NCBI RefSeq assembly: GCF_021191695.1
Contig: NZ_JAIWPT010000002.1
Span: forward strand, 124,001-188,000
Direction: 5' to 3'
Length of the DNA stretch: 64,000 nucleotides
DNA from: Proluteimonas luteida
GTDB lineage: Bacteria; Pseudomonadota; Gammaproteobacteria; Xanthomonadales; Xanthomonadaceae
Both the position numbers and the translations under genes were made by a program. Below are positions 45,621 through 54,727 of the stretch, one piece after another. The notes under the pieces are model-generated. The model made no database searches. It was not told the origin of the DNA and saw only the letters and a list, made by a program, of their open reading frames with translations. Positions within the stretch are counted from its first letter, which is position 1, and every line of letters begins with the position of its first letter.

Positions 45621-46817
45621 ATGCGCCGCAACGTCCCGACCCTCACCTCGCTCGCCGCATCGCTGTTGCTGCTGTCCGCCTGCAACGGCAATGCATCGCC
45701 GTCCGCGGACGCCGATCCGGCAACGGCAACGCAAGAGGAGACCGCGCCCGCGGCCGATCCCGCGGACGACGCACAGGCGGCACTGCCGTTCGCCAGCGAA
45801 GCCGTCGCCAGCTTCGACGAGCCATGGGCGCTGGGTTTCCTGCCCGATGGCCGGCTGCTGGTCACCGAGAAGCCGGGCACCCTGCAGCTGGTCACGTTGC
45901 CGGGCGGCGCGAAGCAGGAGATCGCCGGCGTGCCCGCAGTCGGCTATGGCGGCCAGGGCGGCTTCGGCGACATCACGCCGCACCCGCAGTTCGCCGACAA
46001 CGACCTGGTCTACCTGAGCTACGCCGAAGACGGCGACGGCGGCCGCGGCGCGGCGGTCGCGCGGGCGCGCCTGGCCTTCGACGCCGACGGCGCCGGCACG
46101 CTGCAGGACCTGGAGGTGATCTGGCGACAGGTGCCCAAGGTCAGCGGCAATGGCCACTACGCGCACCGCATCGCCTTCGACGAGGCCGGCAAGCTGTGGA
46201 TCGCCTCGGGCGACCGGCAGAAGTTCGACCCCGCGCAGGACATGCAGTCCAACCTCGGCAAGATCCTGCGCCTGAACGACGACGGCAGCGTGCCGGACGA
46301 CAATCCCTTCGTCGACCAGGGCGGCGTGGCCGCGCAGGTCTGGTCGCTGGGCCACCGCAATCCGCTGGGCCTGGCGTTCGACGCGCAGGGCCGGCCGTGG
46401 GACGTCGAGATGGGGCCGGCCGGCGGCGACGAACTCAACCTCGTGGTACGCGGCGAGAACTACGGCTATCCGCTGGTCTCCAACGGCAACCACTACGACG
46501 GCCGGCCGATTCCCGATCACGACACCCGCCCCGAGTTCAAGGCACCCGCGATCACCTGGACGCCGGTGATCTCGCCGTCGAGCCTGATGTTCTACTCCGG
46601 CACGCTGTTCCCCGAATGGACCGGCAACGCCTTCATCGGCGGCCTGTCGGGACAGACGCTGGTGCGCGTGGAGATCGATGGAGACAACGCGCGCGAGGCC
46701 GAGCGCTTCCCGATGGGCGCGCGCATCCGCGACGTCGCCCAGGGACCGGACGGCGCGCTGTGGGTCATCGAGGACGGCAAGGACGGCCGCCTGCTGAAGC
46801 TGACGCCGCGGGGCTGA
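45621..46817 (+). CDS. PQQ-dependent aldose dehydrogenase-like lipoprotein
   Basis: 398 residues. Signal peptide with lipobox LSAC (Cys21), then an Asp/Ala-rich linker. The rest is a six-bladed beta-propeller of the soluble glucose/aldose dehydrogenase (YliI) family: [57 protein letters not shown], and [14 protein letters not shown], with the conserved His and Arg positions that contact PQQ. It would oxidise aldose sugars in the periplasm. GGAGA precedes ATG 45621. No PQQ biosynthesis genes are in the window. Confidence 0.92.
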   Translation: MRRNVPTLTSLAASLLLLSACNGNASPSADADPATATQEETAPAADPADDAQAALPFASEAVASFDEPWALGFLPDGRLLVTEKPGTLQLVTLPGGAKQEIAGVPAVGYGGQGGFGDITPHPQFADNDLVYLSYAEDGDGGRGAAVARARLAFDADGAGTLQDLEVIWRQVPKVSGNGHYAHRIAFDEAGKLWIASGDRQKFDPAQDMQSNLGKILRLNDDGSVPDDNPFVDQGGVAAQVWSLGHRNPLGLAFDAQGRPWDVEMGPAGGDELNLVVRGENYGYPLVSNGNHYDGRPIPDHDTRPEFKAPAITWTPVISPSSLMFYSGTLFPEWTGNAFIGGLSGQTLVRVEIDGDNAREAERFPMGARIRDVAQGPDGALWVIEDGKDGRLLKLTPRG

Positions 46818-46900
46818 GCCGCATCGCCGCGCAGCACCCGGCTGCGCGGCCCTTCTCCGACGCCGCCGCACGCCGCAACGCGTGCGCGCCGATCCTGTGC

Positions 46901-47036
46901 AGGTCGGCCCCACGCGGCCGACGTGCGTGGTGCCATGGGTTTGCGAGGCGTCATGGGACCGCCTGACGACGGGCGTCCCGGCGTCGGGGGCGTTGCCCCG
47001 ACCTACGATCGGGGGATCCCGGGAATCGGGGAAGAC
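46901..47036. repeat. Dispersed intergenic repeat, copy 2 of 3
   Basis: Begins AGGTCGGCCCCACGCGGCCG, later GGCGTCGGGGGCGTTGCCCC then GACCTACGATC, and ends CCCGGGAATCGGGGAAGAC. The block order equals copy 1 (34755-34870, reversed) and copy 3 (57511-57619). It fills most of the gap between the dehydrogenase and transglycosylase genes, which converge on it. Confidence 0.75.
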
Positions 47037-47116
47037 GCTTCGTTCGCGCCTGCATGCCCATCGCAGGTCGGCACAGGTCACCCGCCGTGTTCGCAACGAC
47101 AGGGATCCGAGCCCGG

Positions 47117-47917
47117 CTACTGCGCCGGACGCTCGATCGGACGTCCCAGTGCCGCGCGGTAGCGCACATACAACGTCTGCACCTTGTCGATGTAGTCGCG
47201 CGTCTCGCGGTATGGCGGCACCCCGTCGTAGCGCGCCACGGTACCGATGCCGGCGTTGTAGGCGGCCAGCGCCAGCGTGCGGTCGCCGTCGTAGCGACGC
47301 AGCAGCGCACGCAGATGCCGCGCGCCGGCGGAGATCGACTGCTGCGCCGACAGCGGATCGGTGACGCCGTAGTCGGCGATGACCTCGGGCATCAGCTGCA
47401 TCACCCCGATGGCACCCCGCGACGACAGTGCGGCTGCGTCGAGGTCGCTCTCGACGTGGGCGATCGCGCGCAGCCAGGCCTCGTCGAGGCCGTTCGCCTC
47501 CGCCGCGGCGCGGAAGAGGGCCGCGTGCGGCTCCAGCCGCGGCGCGCCGACCCGGCCAAGCCCCGCGTGCGCCTGCTCGCCGGGCGGCGTCTCCACGGTG
47601 AAACGCAGGTAGACCCGCGCGCCGGGCAGGCGCCGGGTGCCGTAGACCAGCACGCCGTCCTGCTCGCGCTCGTACAGGGTGCCGCTGAAGACGCCCATCT
47701 CGCCCCACAGGTTCGGCGTCTGCACGGCGTTGTCGTCGATCTCGCGCGCCTCGCACTTCGAGCCCGGCTCGGGTGCGGTCGACAGGCTGACGGTACCGTC
47801 CTGCACGCAGCGCCACACCGTGCGCGCCCGGGCCGGCGCGGTCGCGACCAGTGCCGCCGCCAGCGCCATCGCCGCGACGGCCCTGCCTGTCCCGCACCCA
47901 TGCCATGCCGCCGCCAT
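47117..47917 (-). CDS. Lytic transglycosylase with DUF4124-like N-terminal domain
   Basis: 266 residues. A signal peptide (to about ARARTV) is followed by a small domain resembling DUF4124 (TVWRCVQDGTVSLSTAPEPG). The C-terminal SLT domain has AEANGLDEAWLRAIAHVESD with the catalytic Glu, SSRGAIGVMQLMPEVIADYG, and ALAAYNAGIGTVARYDGVPP. The enzyme cleaves peptidoglycan glycan strands to 1,6-anhydro ends. ATG 47917 has GGGAG 10 bases upstream; ATG 47944 is an alternative. It is divergent from apt. Confidence 0.92.
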   Translation of the reverse strand: MAAAWHGCGTGRAVAAMALAAALVATAPARARTVWRCVQDGTVSLSTAPEPGSKCEAREIDDNAVQTPNLWGEMGVFSGTLYEREQDGVLVYGTRRLPGARVYLRFTVETPPGEQAHAGLGRVGAPRLEPHAALFRAAAEANGLDEAWLRAIAHVESDLDAAALSSRGAIGVMQLMPEVIADYGVTDPLSAQQSISAGARHLRALLRRYDGDRTLALAAYNAGIGTVARYDGVPPYRETRDYIDKVQTLYVRYRAALGRPIERPAQ

Positions 47918-48023
47918 GCCTCGACTCCCGATCGGATCGGACATGGCATACGCCGGATGCGGTGACGTTTGTGCATCGACGGCGCGCGGGCGATGATCGT
48001 CGGCCCTTCGAAGCAGCCCCGAC

Positions 48024-48542
48024 ATGACCGACTGGCCGTCGCTGATCCGCGACATTCCCGACTTCCCCAAACCCGGCATCGTGTTCAAGGACATCACCCC
48101 GGTGCTGGCCGATGCCGACGGCTTCGCCGCCGCGATCGCGACGATGGCGGCACCGTGGCACGCGGCACCGCCGGCGGCGTTCGTCGGCATCGAGGCGCGC
48201 GGCTTCATCTTCGCCGCGGCGCTGGCGCAGGCGCTGCATACCGGGTTCGTACCGGTGCGCAAGCCCGGCAAGCTGCCGGCGCGCACGCAGGTGCACGACT
48301 ACGCGCTCGAGTACGGCAGCGACCGGCTGGAGATCCATGCCGATGCACTGCCGGCAGGCGCGCGCGTGGTGCTGGTGGACGATGTGCTGGCCACCGGCGG
48401 CACCCTGCGCGCGGCGCTGGCGCTGTGCCGGCGGATCGGCTGCGACGTCGTCGGCGCATCGGTGCTGGTGGAGCTGCAGGCGCTCGACGGGCGTGCCGCA
48501 TGGGGCGCGGACGTGCCGCTGCACGCGGCCCTGCGCGGCTGA
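48024..48542 (+). CDS. apt: Adenine phosphoribosyltransferase
   Basis: 172 residues. Apt makes AMP from adenine and PRPP in purine salvage. [20 protein letters not shown] is the adenine-binding N-terminus; [34 protein letters not shown] and the PRPP-binding loop [18 protein letters not shown] follow. It lies divergent from the transglycosylase and convergent with a small exported-protein gene. Confidence 0.96.
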   Translation: MTDWPSLIRDIPDFPKPGIVFKDITPVLADADGFAAAIATMAAPWHAAPPAAFVGIEARGFIFAAALAQALHTGFVPVRKPGKLPARTQVHDYALEYGSDRLEIHADALPAGARVVLVDDVLATGGTLRAALALCRRIGCDVVGASVLVELQALDGRAAWGADVPLHAALRG

Positions 48543-48571
48543 CCCATGCGCATGAGGCGCCGCGGCGCCGC

Positions 48572-49027
48572 TCAGGGCGTGGCCGGCGGCGCCTGCAGTT
48601 CGGCCGCGCGCTGCGCCGCTTCCTCGAGCAGCGCCTGGAAGCTGATCCCGCCGAGCTGCTGCCCCAGTGCGGCGCACTGGGGGCCGGCCGGCTGCTGCGC
48701 GAGCTGTTGGCGCATCTGTGCGGCGACCTGGTCGAACTGGGCATCGAACGTCGCCACGCCGGCGAGGAATTCCGCCTCCGTCGGGCGCGCCTGCAATGCG
48801 GCGGCATAGTCCGGGTTGGCCTGCTGGAACCGGGCCATGCCGGCGTCGAGCGCCTGCGCACCCTGCGGGTCGCCGGCGCAGTAGTCGCGGAAGACCTGCA
48901 ACTGCCGGTCGAACACGTAGGCCCCCATGTAGCGGGTCTGCGCCTCGGTCAACGGGGACTGCGCCAGTGCCGCACCGGCGGCGAAGAGGGCCGGCAGCAA
49001 CAACGGGATACGCCATGGATCCGACAT
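48572..49027 (-). CDS. Exported helical protein of unknown function
   Basis: 151 residues. A signal peptide ends at ALAQSP (residue 23). The mature protein is helical and Gln/Ala-rich (YMGAYVFDRQLQVFRDYCAG, FDAQFDQVAAQMRQQLAQQP) with two cysteines (DYCAG, PQCAAL). Family not recognised. Start ATG 49027 is chosen because it places the signal peptide. It converges with apt and is divergent in arrangement from nothing upstream; the next gene on the same strand (SRAP) ends 82 bases away. Confidence 0.72.
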   Translation of the reverse strand: MSDPWRIPLLLPALFAAGAALAQSPLTEAQTRYMGAYVFDRQLQVFRDYCAGDPQGAQALDAGMARFQQANPDYAAALQARPTEAEFLAGVATFDAQFDQVAAQMRQQLAQQPAGPQCAALGQQLGGISFQALLEEAAQRAAELQAPPATP

Positions 49028-49109
49028 GCCGGCATCTCCGGAACGCGGCGGGATCGCCGCTGCGGGCACGATACCGCCGAACCCGGCCGGCCGTCGTCAC
49101 ACGGACGCG

Positions 49110-49828
49110 TCAGTCGTCTTCGTCGTCATCGGGACCGGGCCCCGGATCGGCGCCGTCGTCGATGTCCGCCGGGTCCAACGGTTCGAGCAGGGTGTAGTCG
49201 TCGACGTCGCGGCTGCGGATCCTCTTCGACACCGGGTAGGCCTCCAGCGCCGGTTGCGGCATCCGCGACAGGAACCGCAGCGGCGCCGACGGGCCTTGGA
49301 TCCAGGCGGCGACCTGCACCTCCGGCAGGAATACCGGCCCGTCGGCCACCAGCGGCGCGGGCACCGCCGGATTGGGATGGGTCAACACCGCGAACGACAG
49401 CAGTGCAGGAGCTTCCCGCTCCCACTGCTCCCACAGCCCCGCGGCGAACAGCGCGCGGCCGTCGCGGGCCTGCACGAACCACGGATGCGGACGCGCGCCG
49501 CTGCGGTCCCATTTGTAGTAGCCGGACATCGGCACCACGCAGCGCCGCGTCTCCCATGGCCGGCGGAAGATGCGGCTGGTGGCGGCCCGCGCGAGTCGCA
49601 CGGTCACGGTGGTGTACGGCGTCTCCGGCAGCTTCGACCAGTGCGGCACCAGTCCCCAGGCCAGGTCCTCGACCTGCAGTCCTGCACCATGGTCGAGGAT
49701 CACCGCGGCCGGCTTGCGCACCGCGATGTTGTAGCGCGGCGGTGCGGCCAGCAGCGCCGCGGCCACCGCACCCGGCAATGCGCTGCCGAACGCGCCGTCG
49801 GCGAATGCCTGCACGAACCTGCGCACAT
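49110..49828 (-). pseudogene. SRAP (YedK/HMCES-like) gene with a one-base deletion at codon 3
   Basis: SRAP proteins bind abasic sites in single-stranded DNA through Cys2, exposed after Met removal. The family start MCGRF should read ATG TGC GGC AGG TTC. Here it reads ATG TGC GCAGGTTC (49828 down to 49814), so one G is missing and Met-Cys is out of frame with RFVQAF and all that follows. AAGGAC just upstream marks ATG 49828 as the original start. An in-frame GTG at 49826 could start a 238-residue protein without Cys2. The catalytic Glu (YEW in homologues) is Lys in SGYYKWDR, and the usual HDRMP is not seen. It may be a pseudogene, a divergent subfamily or an assembly error. Confidence 0.75.
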
Positions 49829-49979
49829 CGCGTCCTTTCCGTCGGGCCGGACCGCATGATCGGGCGCAAGCCGTGAACCCGCGGTGCGCAACCGGATCGC
49901 CCGCCTGCAGTGCGCGTTTCACGCCGGGCGCCGGTGCCGCCGTGCAGGGTGGTCCAACACGTACCCCCGGAGTCCGCCG

Positions 49980-50189
49980 ATGAGCTGCCCCGCCCTGCCC
50001 GACACGCCGCCCCCGCCCACGCCGTCGAAGGACGTGCCCGGCACGATCCCGCATCCGATGCACGACCCGGTGCCCGACCGCCCGGTCGACCCGCCGCTGC
50101 CGACGCCCGGCGACCCCGAACGCGACCCGCAGCCGCAACGCGATCCCCCGGCGCCGACGCGGCCGCAGGATCCGCCCGTGCCGCGCTGA
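49980..50189 (+). CDS. Small proline-rich protein
   Basis: 69 residues, about one third proline, mixed with Asp, Arg and Thr (PDTPPPPTPSKDVPGTIPHP, then repeated DPP, RDP and PTP units). GGAG lies 9 bases before ATG 49980. It would be natively disordered. It has no signal peptide, membrane segment or recognisable family. It is kept because of the ribosome-binding site and isolated position before the FMN reductase gene, but such composition can arise by chance in this GC-rich DNA. Confidence 0.45.
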   Translation: MSCPALPDTPPPPTPSKDVPGTIPHPMHDPVPDRPVDPPLPTPGDPERDPQPQRDPPAPTRPQDPPVPR

Positions 50190-50266
50190 CGGCACCGGCC
50201 GCTCACGGCCCGGCCACCCCGGCAATGCTGCAATATCGGGCGACCCCGCCCCAAAGGACCCCCACG

Positions 50267-50815
50267 ATGTCCGCACACCGCATTGCCGTGATCGTCGGCA
50301 GCCTCCGCAAGGATTCCTTCAACCGCAGGCTGGCCGACGCGCTGGCGACCCTGGCCCCCGCATCGCTGGCCTTCGAACAGGTCGGGATCGGCGAGCTGCC
50401 GCTGTACAACCAGGACGACGACGGTGCGCCGGCCGCGCCGGTCAAGGCGTTCAAGCAGCGCATCGCCGATGCCGACGGCCTGCTGTTCGTCACCCCGGAA
50501 TACAACCGCTCGATTCCCGGCGTGCTAAAGAACGCGCTCGACCATGGCTCGCGGCCGTATGGCCAGAACGCGTGGGCCGGCAAGCCCGGCGGCGTGGTCG
50601 GCGTATCGGTCGGCGCGATCGGCACAGCGCCGGCGCAGCAGCACCTGCGCACGATCCTGGCCTACCTCGATGTCGTCACCCTCGGCCAGCCGGAGGTGTT
50701 CCTCAAGGCCGACGGCGTGTTCGACGACGCCGGCGGACTCAACGACCGCAGCCGCAAGTTCCTGCAGACGTGGATGGACCGCTACGCCGCGTGGGTGGCG
50801 CAGCACGTCCGCTGA
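50267..50815 (+). CDS. NAD(P)H-dependent FMN reductase (ChrR-like)
   Basis: 182 residues, a flavodoxin-fold reductase. IAVIVGSLRKDSFNRRLADA is the FMN phosphate loop; ADGLLFVTPEYNRSIPGVLK and NALDHGSRP form the family signature (PEYN). Members reduce flavins, quinones and chromate. CAAAGGACCCCCACG precedes ATG 50267. It stands alone downstream of the proline-rich frame. The physiological substrate is unknown; protection from oxidative stress is likely from the family. Confidence 0.93.
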   Translation: MSAHRIAVIVGSLRKDSFNRRLADALATLAPASLAFEQVGIGELPLYNQDDDGAPAAPVKAFKQRIADADGLLFVTPEYNRSIPGVLKNALDHGSRPYGQNAWAGKPGGVVGVSVGAIGTAPAQQHLRTILAYLDVVTLGQPEVFLKADGVFDDAGGLNDRSRKFLQTWMDRYAAWVAQHVR

Positions 50816-50866
50816 CCGGCAGCCGGCTCCGCGGCGTAGCGCCCGGACCGTGCGCCGCGCCCGTGG

Positions 50867-51115
50867 TCAGGCCGGCACGGAGGTGCCGGCCCGCGGCGCG
50901 CGCGCCGGATAGGCATGCTCGGATTCGAGGCATCCGTCGGATCCGCGGATGCACAGCACCCCGCCATGCGCCGCGAACAGCGACTCGATCAGCCCGCCCG
51001 ACAACGCGGCGGCGCGCGTCTGGAAGCGGGCATGGACATGCGCGCTGGCATCGTCCACCAGTTCCCAGCCGGACGACTGGAGGTTGTAGCGCAGCGTGAA
51101 GCGGTCGCACGTCAT
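50867..51115 (-). CDS. Small DUF2188-like protein
   Basis: 82 residues from ATG 51115. The pattern of YNLQSSGWELVDDASAHVHA, a central helix with alanines, then GGVLCIRGSDGCLESEHAYP resembles DUF2188, a small domain in which a substrate-like strand, a helix and the end DGRIxxExxYP recur. Function of the family is unknown. It is convergent with the FMN reductase gene. The assignment is by pattern only. Confidence 0.6.
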   Translation of the reverse strand: MTCDRFTLRYNLQSSGWELVDDASAHVHARFQTRAAALSGGLIESLFAAHGGVLCIRGSDGCLESEHAYPARAPRAGTSVPA

Positions 51116-51302
51116 GAGAGCGTTCCGGGCCGAGAAAGTGGGGACATCGGCATTGCCGACGATGCGGACACCATAGCCGTCGGCCGGTGACGACGACCTG
51201 CGCAATCGTTAATGCGATGCGGGCCCGGCTTCACCGCTGGTCCACGGCCCGCGGCGGATAAGGAGTCGCGACGGCCGCCTCCGCGGCCCGCTGCGAGCGC
51301 GC

Positions 51303-51800
51303 ATGGACCTGACCGGCAAGCTGTTCGACCTGGCGATGCCCTGGTGGGAATTCGTACTGCGCGCGACCGCGGTCTACGTCGTGGTGCTGGTCCTGGTGCG
51401 CATCAGCGGCAAGCGCACGGTCGGCCAGTTCACGCCGTTCGACCTGCTGGTGGTGGTGCTGCTGGGCACCGCGGTGCAGAACTCGCTGATCGGCGAGGAC
51501 ACCTCGCTGCTGGGTGGTCTGATCCTGGCCGCGACGCTGCTGGGCCTGAACTGGCTGGTCGGCGTAATCTCGGCCCGCAGCCGCCGCTTCGACCGCTTCG
51601 TCGAGGGCCGGCCGGTGATCCTGGCGCGCCACGGCCATGTCTACCGCGACGAACTGGCGCGGCAGTCGGTCAGCGCCGAGGATTTCGCCATCGCCCGGCG
51701 CAGTGCCGGATGCGCGACGGTCGCGGACATCGAGATCGCGGTGCTGGAGACCTCGGGCGAAATCACCGTCGTCAGGAAAGCCGATGACGGCCGGCAGTAG
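51303..51800 (+). CDS. DUF421 (YetF/YcaP-like) membrane protein
   Basis: 165 residues. Two to three transmembrane helices (about 15-33, 42-58, 63-80) followed by the cytoplasmic domain. RISGKRTVGQFTPFDLLVVV is the DUF421 signature, and GRPVILARHGHVYRDELARQ is its cytoplasmic strand pattern. Relatives include YetF and the germination protein family SpoVAF neighbours; the role in Gram-negative bacteria is unclear. It converges with a thioredoxin-like gene. Confidence 0.88.
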   Translation: MDLTGKLFDLAMPWWEFVLRATAVYVVVLVLVRISGKRTVGQFTPFDLLVVVLLGTAVQNSLIGEDTSLLGGLILAATLLGLNWLVGVISARSRRFDRFVEGRPVILARHGHVYRDELARQSVSAEDFAIARRSAGCATVADIEIAVLETSGEITVVRKADDGRQ

Positions 51801-51805
51801 GCCCT

Positions 51806-52144
51806 TCAGCCGGGAGCGGCGCCGATACCGGCGTCGAGCACGCGCTCGACCTCGTTCGCCGAACGCGGGCGTACGACACGTGCGATCTCCCGGCCGTCGC
51901 GCAGCAAGACCAGTGTCGGCCACAGCTTGACCCGGAAGGCGCGGCCCAGCGGCCGCCCCTTGCCGTCCTCGACCTTCAGGTGGGCGACGTCGCCGCGCGA
52001 CGCCAACGCGGCCCCGATCGCCGGCTGCGCGGCCTGGCAGTGGCCGCACCAGCCGGTGCCGAACTCCAGCAGCAGCAGGCCGCGCGTGGCTTCGACCGCG
52101 GGCAGGTCCGGCGCATCGGCCGGATAGTCGCGCACGAACGTCAT
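51806..52144 (-). CDS. Cytoplasmic thioredoxin-like protein
   Basis: 112 residues, one thioredoxin fold without a signal peptide. LLLLEFGTGWCGHCQAAQPA contains the active site WCGHC (rather than WCGPC), and LWPTLVLLRDGREI supplies the cis-proline. The His in the active site raises the redox potential towards that of DsbA/PDI-type enzymes, so it may be an oxidant or isomerase rather than a simple reductant. The next gene on the same strand ends 84 bases upstream of its start. Confidence 0.87.
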   Translation of the reverse strand: MTFVRDYPADAPDLPAVEATRGLLLLEFGTGWCGHCQAAQPAIGAALASRGDVAHLKVEDGKGRPLGRAFRVKLWPTLVLLRDGREIARVVRPRSANEVERVLDAGIGAAPG

Positions 52145-52228
52145 GTCAGCCCGGCAGCCAGTGCAGCGCGACCCGGCGCCTGGCCGACACGGCGGGCAGG
52201 CGACCGCCCGGTGCGCGGCACCGGCAGC

Positions 52229-52627
52229 TCACGACAGCGCGCGCTGGATCGATTCCAGCGGCAGGTTCGTGTAGTCCTTCGCCAGGTCCCCGACCAGGCG
52301 GTCCAGCGTTTCCTTGTGCAGCAGCGGGCGCACGCGGCCCAGGGTCTGCGGGTCGGCCACCAGCACGACATGTTCGTAGCGGTGGTTCAGCGCGCCCTCG
52401 TTGAGGCCATGCGCCAGCTGCTTGGCGAACGTCGCCTCGTCGAGCTGCGAAGCGCTCGATTCGGCGGGCATCGAGCCGGCCGGGCCGTCGTCGTCGAGGT
52501 TCATGCCTTCGAGCAGCGCTTCCTGCTTCAGGGTCGGCGCACGGGCGTCGCCGACGTTGCTGAACACACGGGCCGACCCCCCGTTGGCGACCACGATCAG
52601 GGCACCCTGCGGAATCTTCATCGTCAT
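52229..52627 (-). CDS. Host attachment protein (baeRF-like)
   Basis: 132 residues. IPQGALIVVANGGSARVFSN, then an acidic insert (MNLDDDGPAGSMPAE), and FAKQLAHGLNEGALNHRYEH with VVLVADPQTLGRVRPLLHKE are the pattern of host-attachment (AtsD-like, baeRF) proteins, a domain related to the release-factor eRF1 middle domain. The annotation name comes from Agrobacterium; a role in translation rescue or stress is equally possible. ATG 52627 has GGAG 9 bases upstream and is preferred over ATG 52621. Confidence 0.82.
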   Translation of the reverse strand: MTMKIPQGALIVVANGGSARVFSNVGDARAPTLKQEALLEGMNLDDDGPAGSMPAESSASQLDEATFAKQLAHGLNEGALNHRYEHVVLVADPQTLGRVRPLLHKETLDRLVGDLAKDYTNLPLESIQRALS

Positions 52628-52830
52628 TGCCTGTTTCTCCACTTCGGACATCGATGCGCCATGGACATGGCGCGCCCCCGACTCTAGGCAGGCGTTCGTG
52701 AGGACCGTGCATCGCAGGCGTGTGCCCGGCGTTGACGCTGCCTTGCGCGCCGGGCGACGCGGAGCACGGCGCGACGGCAGTATCCGGGACGGCATGTAAT
52801 AATCTAACAATTGATCCGACGACGTCCGCC

Positions 52831-54015
52831 GTGCCCTCCGCGCCCCCTGCGCCCCTCGCGCCACCTGCGGCTCCCGCCAGCCGCCGCCTCGCCTCGATCG
52901 ACCTGCTCCGCGGCACCGTCATGCTGCTGATGCTGCTCGACCACGTGCGCGAGACCTTCTACCTGCACCACCAGGTCGGCGACCCGATGGATGTGGCCGC
53001 CACGTCGCCCGGGCTGTTCCTGTGCCGCCTGCTGGCGCACCTGTGCGCACCGGTGTTCGTGCTGCTGACCGGCATCTCGGCGTGGCTGTACGCCAGCCGC
53101 CAGACCGACAGCCGGCGCGCGGCCGCGGCATTCCTGTTCAAGCGCGGCCTGTTCCTCGTAGTGCTGGAGCTGACCGCGGTCAACTTTGCGTGGACGTTCC
53201 AGTTCCCGCCGTCGGTGATCTACCTGCAGGTGATCTGGGCGATCGGCCTGAGCATGCTGGCGCTGTCGCTGCTGCTGTGGCTGCCGCGCGGCGTGCTGGC
53301 CGCGCTGGGCCTGGCGATCATCCTCGGCCACAACCTGCTCGACGGCATCACCGTTGCGGGCAACGGCGCGGGCCACGTCCTGTGGGCGGTGCTGCACGAG
53401 CGCGGCTGGATCGAGATCGGCGATACGCTGCGGTTGCGCACTTCGTATCCGGTGCTGCCGTGGATCGGCGTGATCGCCGTCGGCTACGCGATGGGGCCAT
53501 GGTTCGGCACGGACGTCGCGGCCGCGACGCGGCATCGCCGCCTGCTGGCTTCGGGCATCGGCGCGCTGGCCGCGTTCGCCCTGCTGCGCTGGATCAACGT
53601 CTATGGCGACACGCCATGGCGGCTGCAGGGCGACGCGCTGCACACGTGGATGAGCGTGCTGAACGTGACCAAGTACCCGCCGTCGCTGCTGTTCCTGCTG
53701 CTGACCCTGGGCATCGGCCTGTGCCTGCTGCGTCTGTACGAGCGCGCGGACGTCGCGCGCCGCCTGCAACCGCTGGCGGCGATCGGCGCGGCGCCGATGT
53801 TCTTCTACCTGCTGCACCTGTACGTGCTGAAGCTGCTGTACGTCGCAGCGGTCGCGCTGTGGGGACACAACCATGGCGCGTACTTCGGGGTCGACGGCAT
53901 CGCCGCGATGGTGGCGATCTCGGTGGCGCTGGCGGTCGCGCTCTATCCGCCGGTGGCGGCGTTCGCGCGGTTCAAGGCGCGCCGGCGCGATCTCGCCTGG
54001 CTGCGCTATCTGTAG
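52831..54015 (+). CDS. DUF1624-type membrane protein (heparan acetyltransferase-like)
   Basis: 394 residues from GTG 52831; the frame is open further upstream, but the region before GTG is Pro/Ala-rich and lacks support. About ten transmembrane helices. The first helix contains RRLASIDLLRGTVMLLMLLD followed by HVRETF, the hallmark of DUF1624/HGSNAT-like proteins, which resemble eukaryotic heparan-alpha-glucosaminide N-acetyltransferase and acyltransferase-3 enzymes. HLCAPVFVLLTGISAWLYA follows. Likely an envelope sugar acyltransferase; the substrate is unknown. Confidence 0.85.
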   Translation: MPSAPPAPLAPPAAPASRRLASIDLLRGTVMLLMLLDHVRETFYLHHQVGDPMDVAATSPGLFLCRLLAHLCAPVFVLLTGISAWLYASRQTDSRRAAAAFLFKRGLFLVVLELTAVNFAWTFQFPPSVIYLQVIWAIGLSMLALSLLLWLPRGVLAALGLAIILGHNLLDGITVAGNGAGHVLWAVLHERGWIEIGDTLRLRTSYPVLPWIGVIAVGYAMGPWFGTDVAAATRHRRLLASGIGALAAFALLRWINVYGDTPWRLQGDALHTWMSVLNVTKYPPSLLFLLLTLGIGLCLLRLYERADVARRLQPLAAIGAAPMFFYLLHLYVLKLLYVAAVALWGHNHGAYFGVDGIAAMVAISVALAVALYPPVAAFARFKARRRDLAWLRYL

Positions 54016-54030
54016 GCGGCCGCGACCGCT

Positions 54031-54582
54031 TCAGCGCCAGGGCCGACGGCCGTCGGTCCAGGATTCACGGCGCGGCGCGCCATGGAAGCCGGGGCCGAAA
54101 CCGTCCATCGGGCCGAAGCCGGCATCGTAGGGATGGCCGTACATCGCCGGACCATCGAAGTAGTGGCCCAGCGGATAGCCCGGACCGTCGTAGCGCCCGA
54201 CGCGGATGTTGAGGTTCGCGGTGTTGACGTTGCCGCTGTCGCCGACGCCCTCGCGGCACAGGTTGATCTCGGCGGCGTTCCAGTTGCTGTTGCCGCCGCG
54301 CGAGCTGTAGCCGATGCCGGTGGAGACGCTGCCGGTCACCGTCGCTTCGCTGCCGTCGGGCGATGTCGGACAGCCGCCGCGCACGAGCGCCCCGTCCCGC
54401 GCGACCGCACGCGACGCCGGCGCCACGTGCCGCGGCCCGGTGTACTCGCCATCGCCGAACGCGCCCGCGCCGGAGAACATCGGCTGGCTGGGCAGGCTGA
54501 GATCGACGGCGGGCGGATCCTCCGCCAGCGCGGGCAACGCGCACAGCAGGGCCGGCAACAGGAGCGCGGGAGCGAAGCGCAT
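54031..54582 (-). CDS. Exported Gly/Asn-rich protein
   Basis: 183 residues. A signal peptide ends at ALAEDP (residue 21). The mature part has GSEATVTGSVSTGIGYSSRG, then an Asn-rich NWNAAEINLCREG, and a Gly/Pro/Tyr-rich tail (GYPLGHYFDGPAMYGHPYDA). Two cysteines (GGCPTS, LCREG) could pair. The central part has a repetitive beta character. Family not recognised. Convergent with the DUF1624 gene. Confidence 0.68.
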   Translation of the reverse strand: MRFAPALLLPALLCALPALAEDPPAVDLSLPSQPMFSGAGAFGDGEYTGPRHVAPASRAVARDGALVRGGCPTSPDGSEATVTGSVSTGIGYSSRGGNSNWNAAEINLCREGVGDSGNVNTANLNIRVGRYDGPGYPLGHYFDGPAMYGHPYDAGFGPMDGFGPGFHGAPRRESWTDGRRPWR

Positions 54583-54727
54583 GCGGAATCCTTCTGGGGC
54601 ACGCGGCGCGCGTGCGTCTGCGACGCTAGCAGCCGCCGCTTGAATGCGGGCTGGCCCGGCGCTGCAGGCCGGGGAACTCCGGGCGAAGCCGGGCCCGTCG
54701 CCTGGCGCACCCGCGCGCCGTGTCCCG

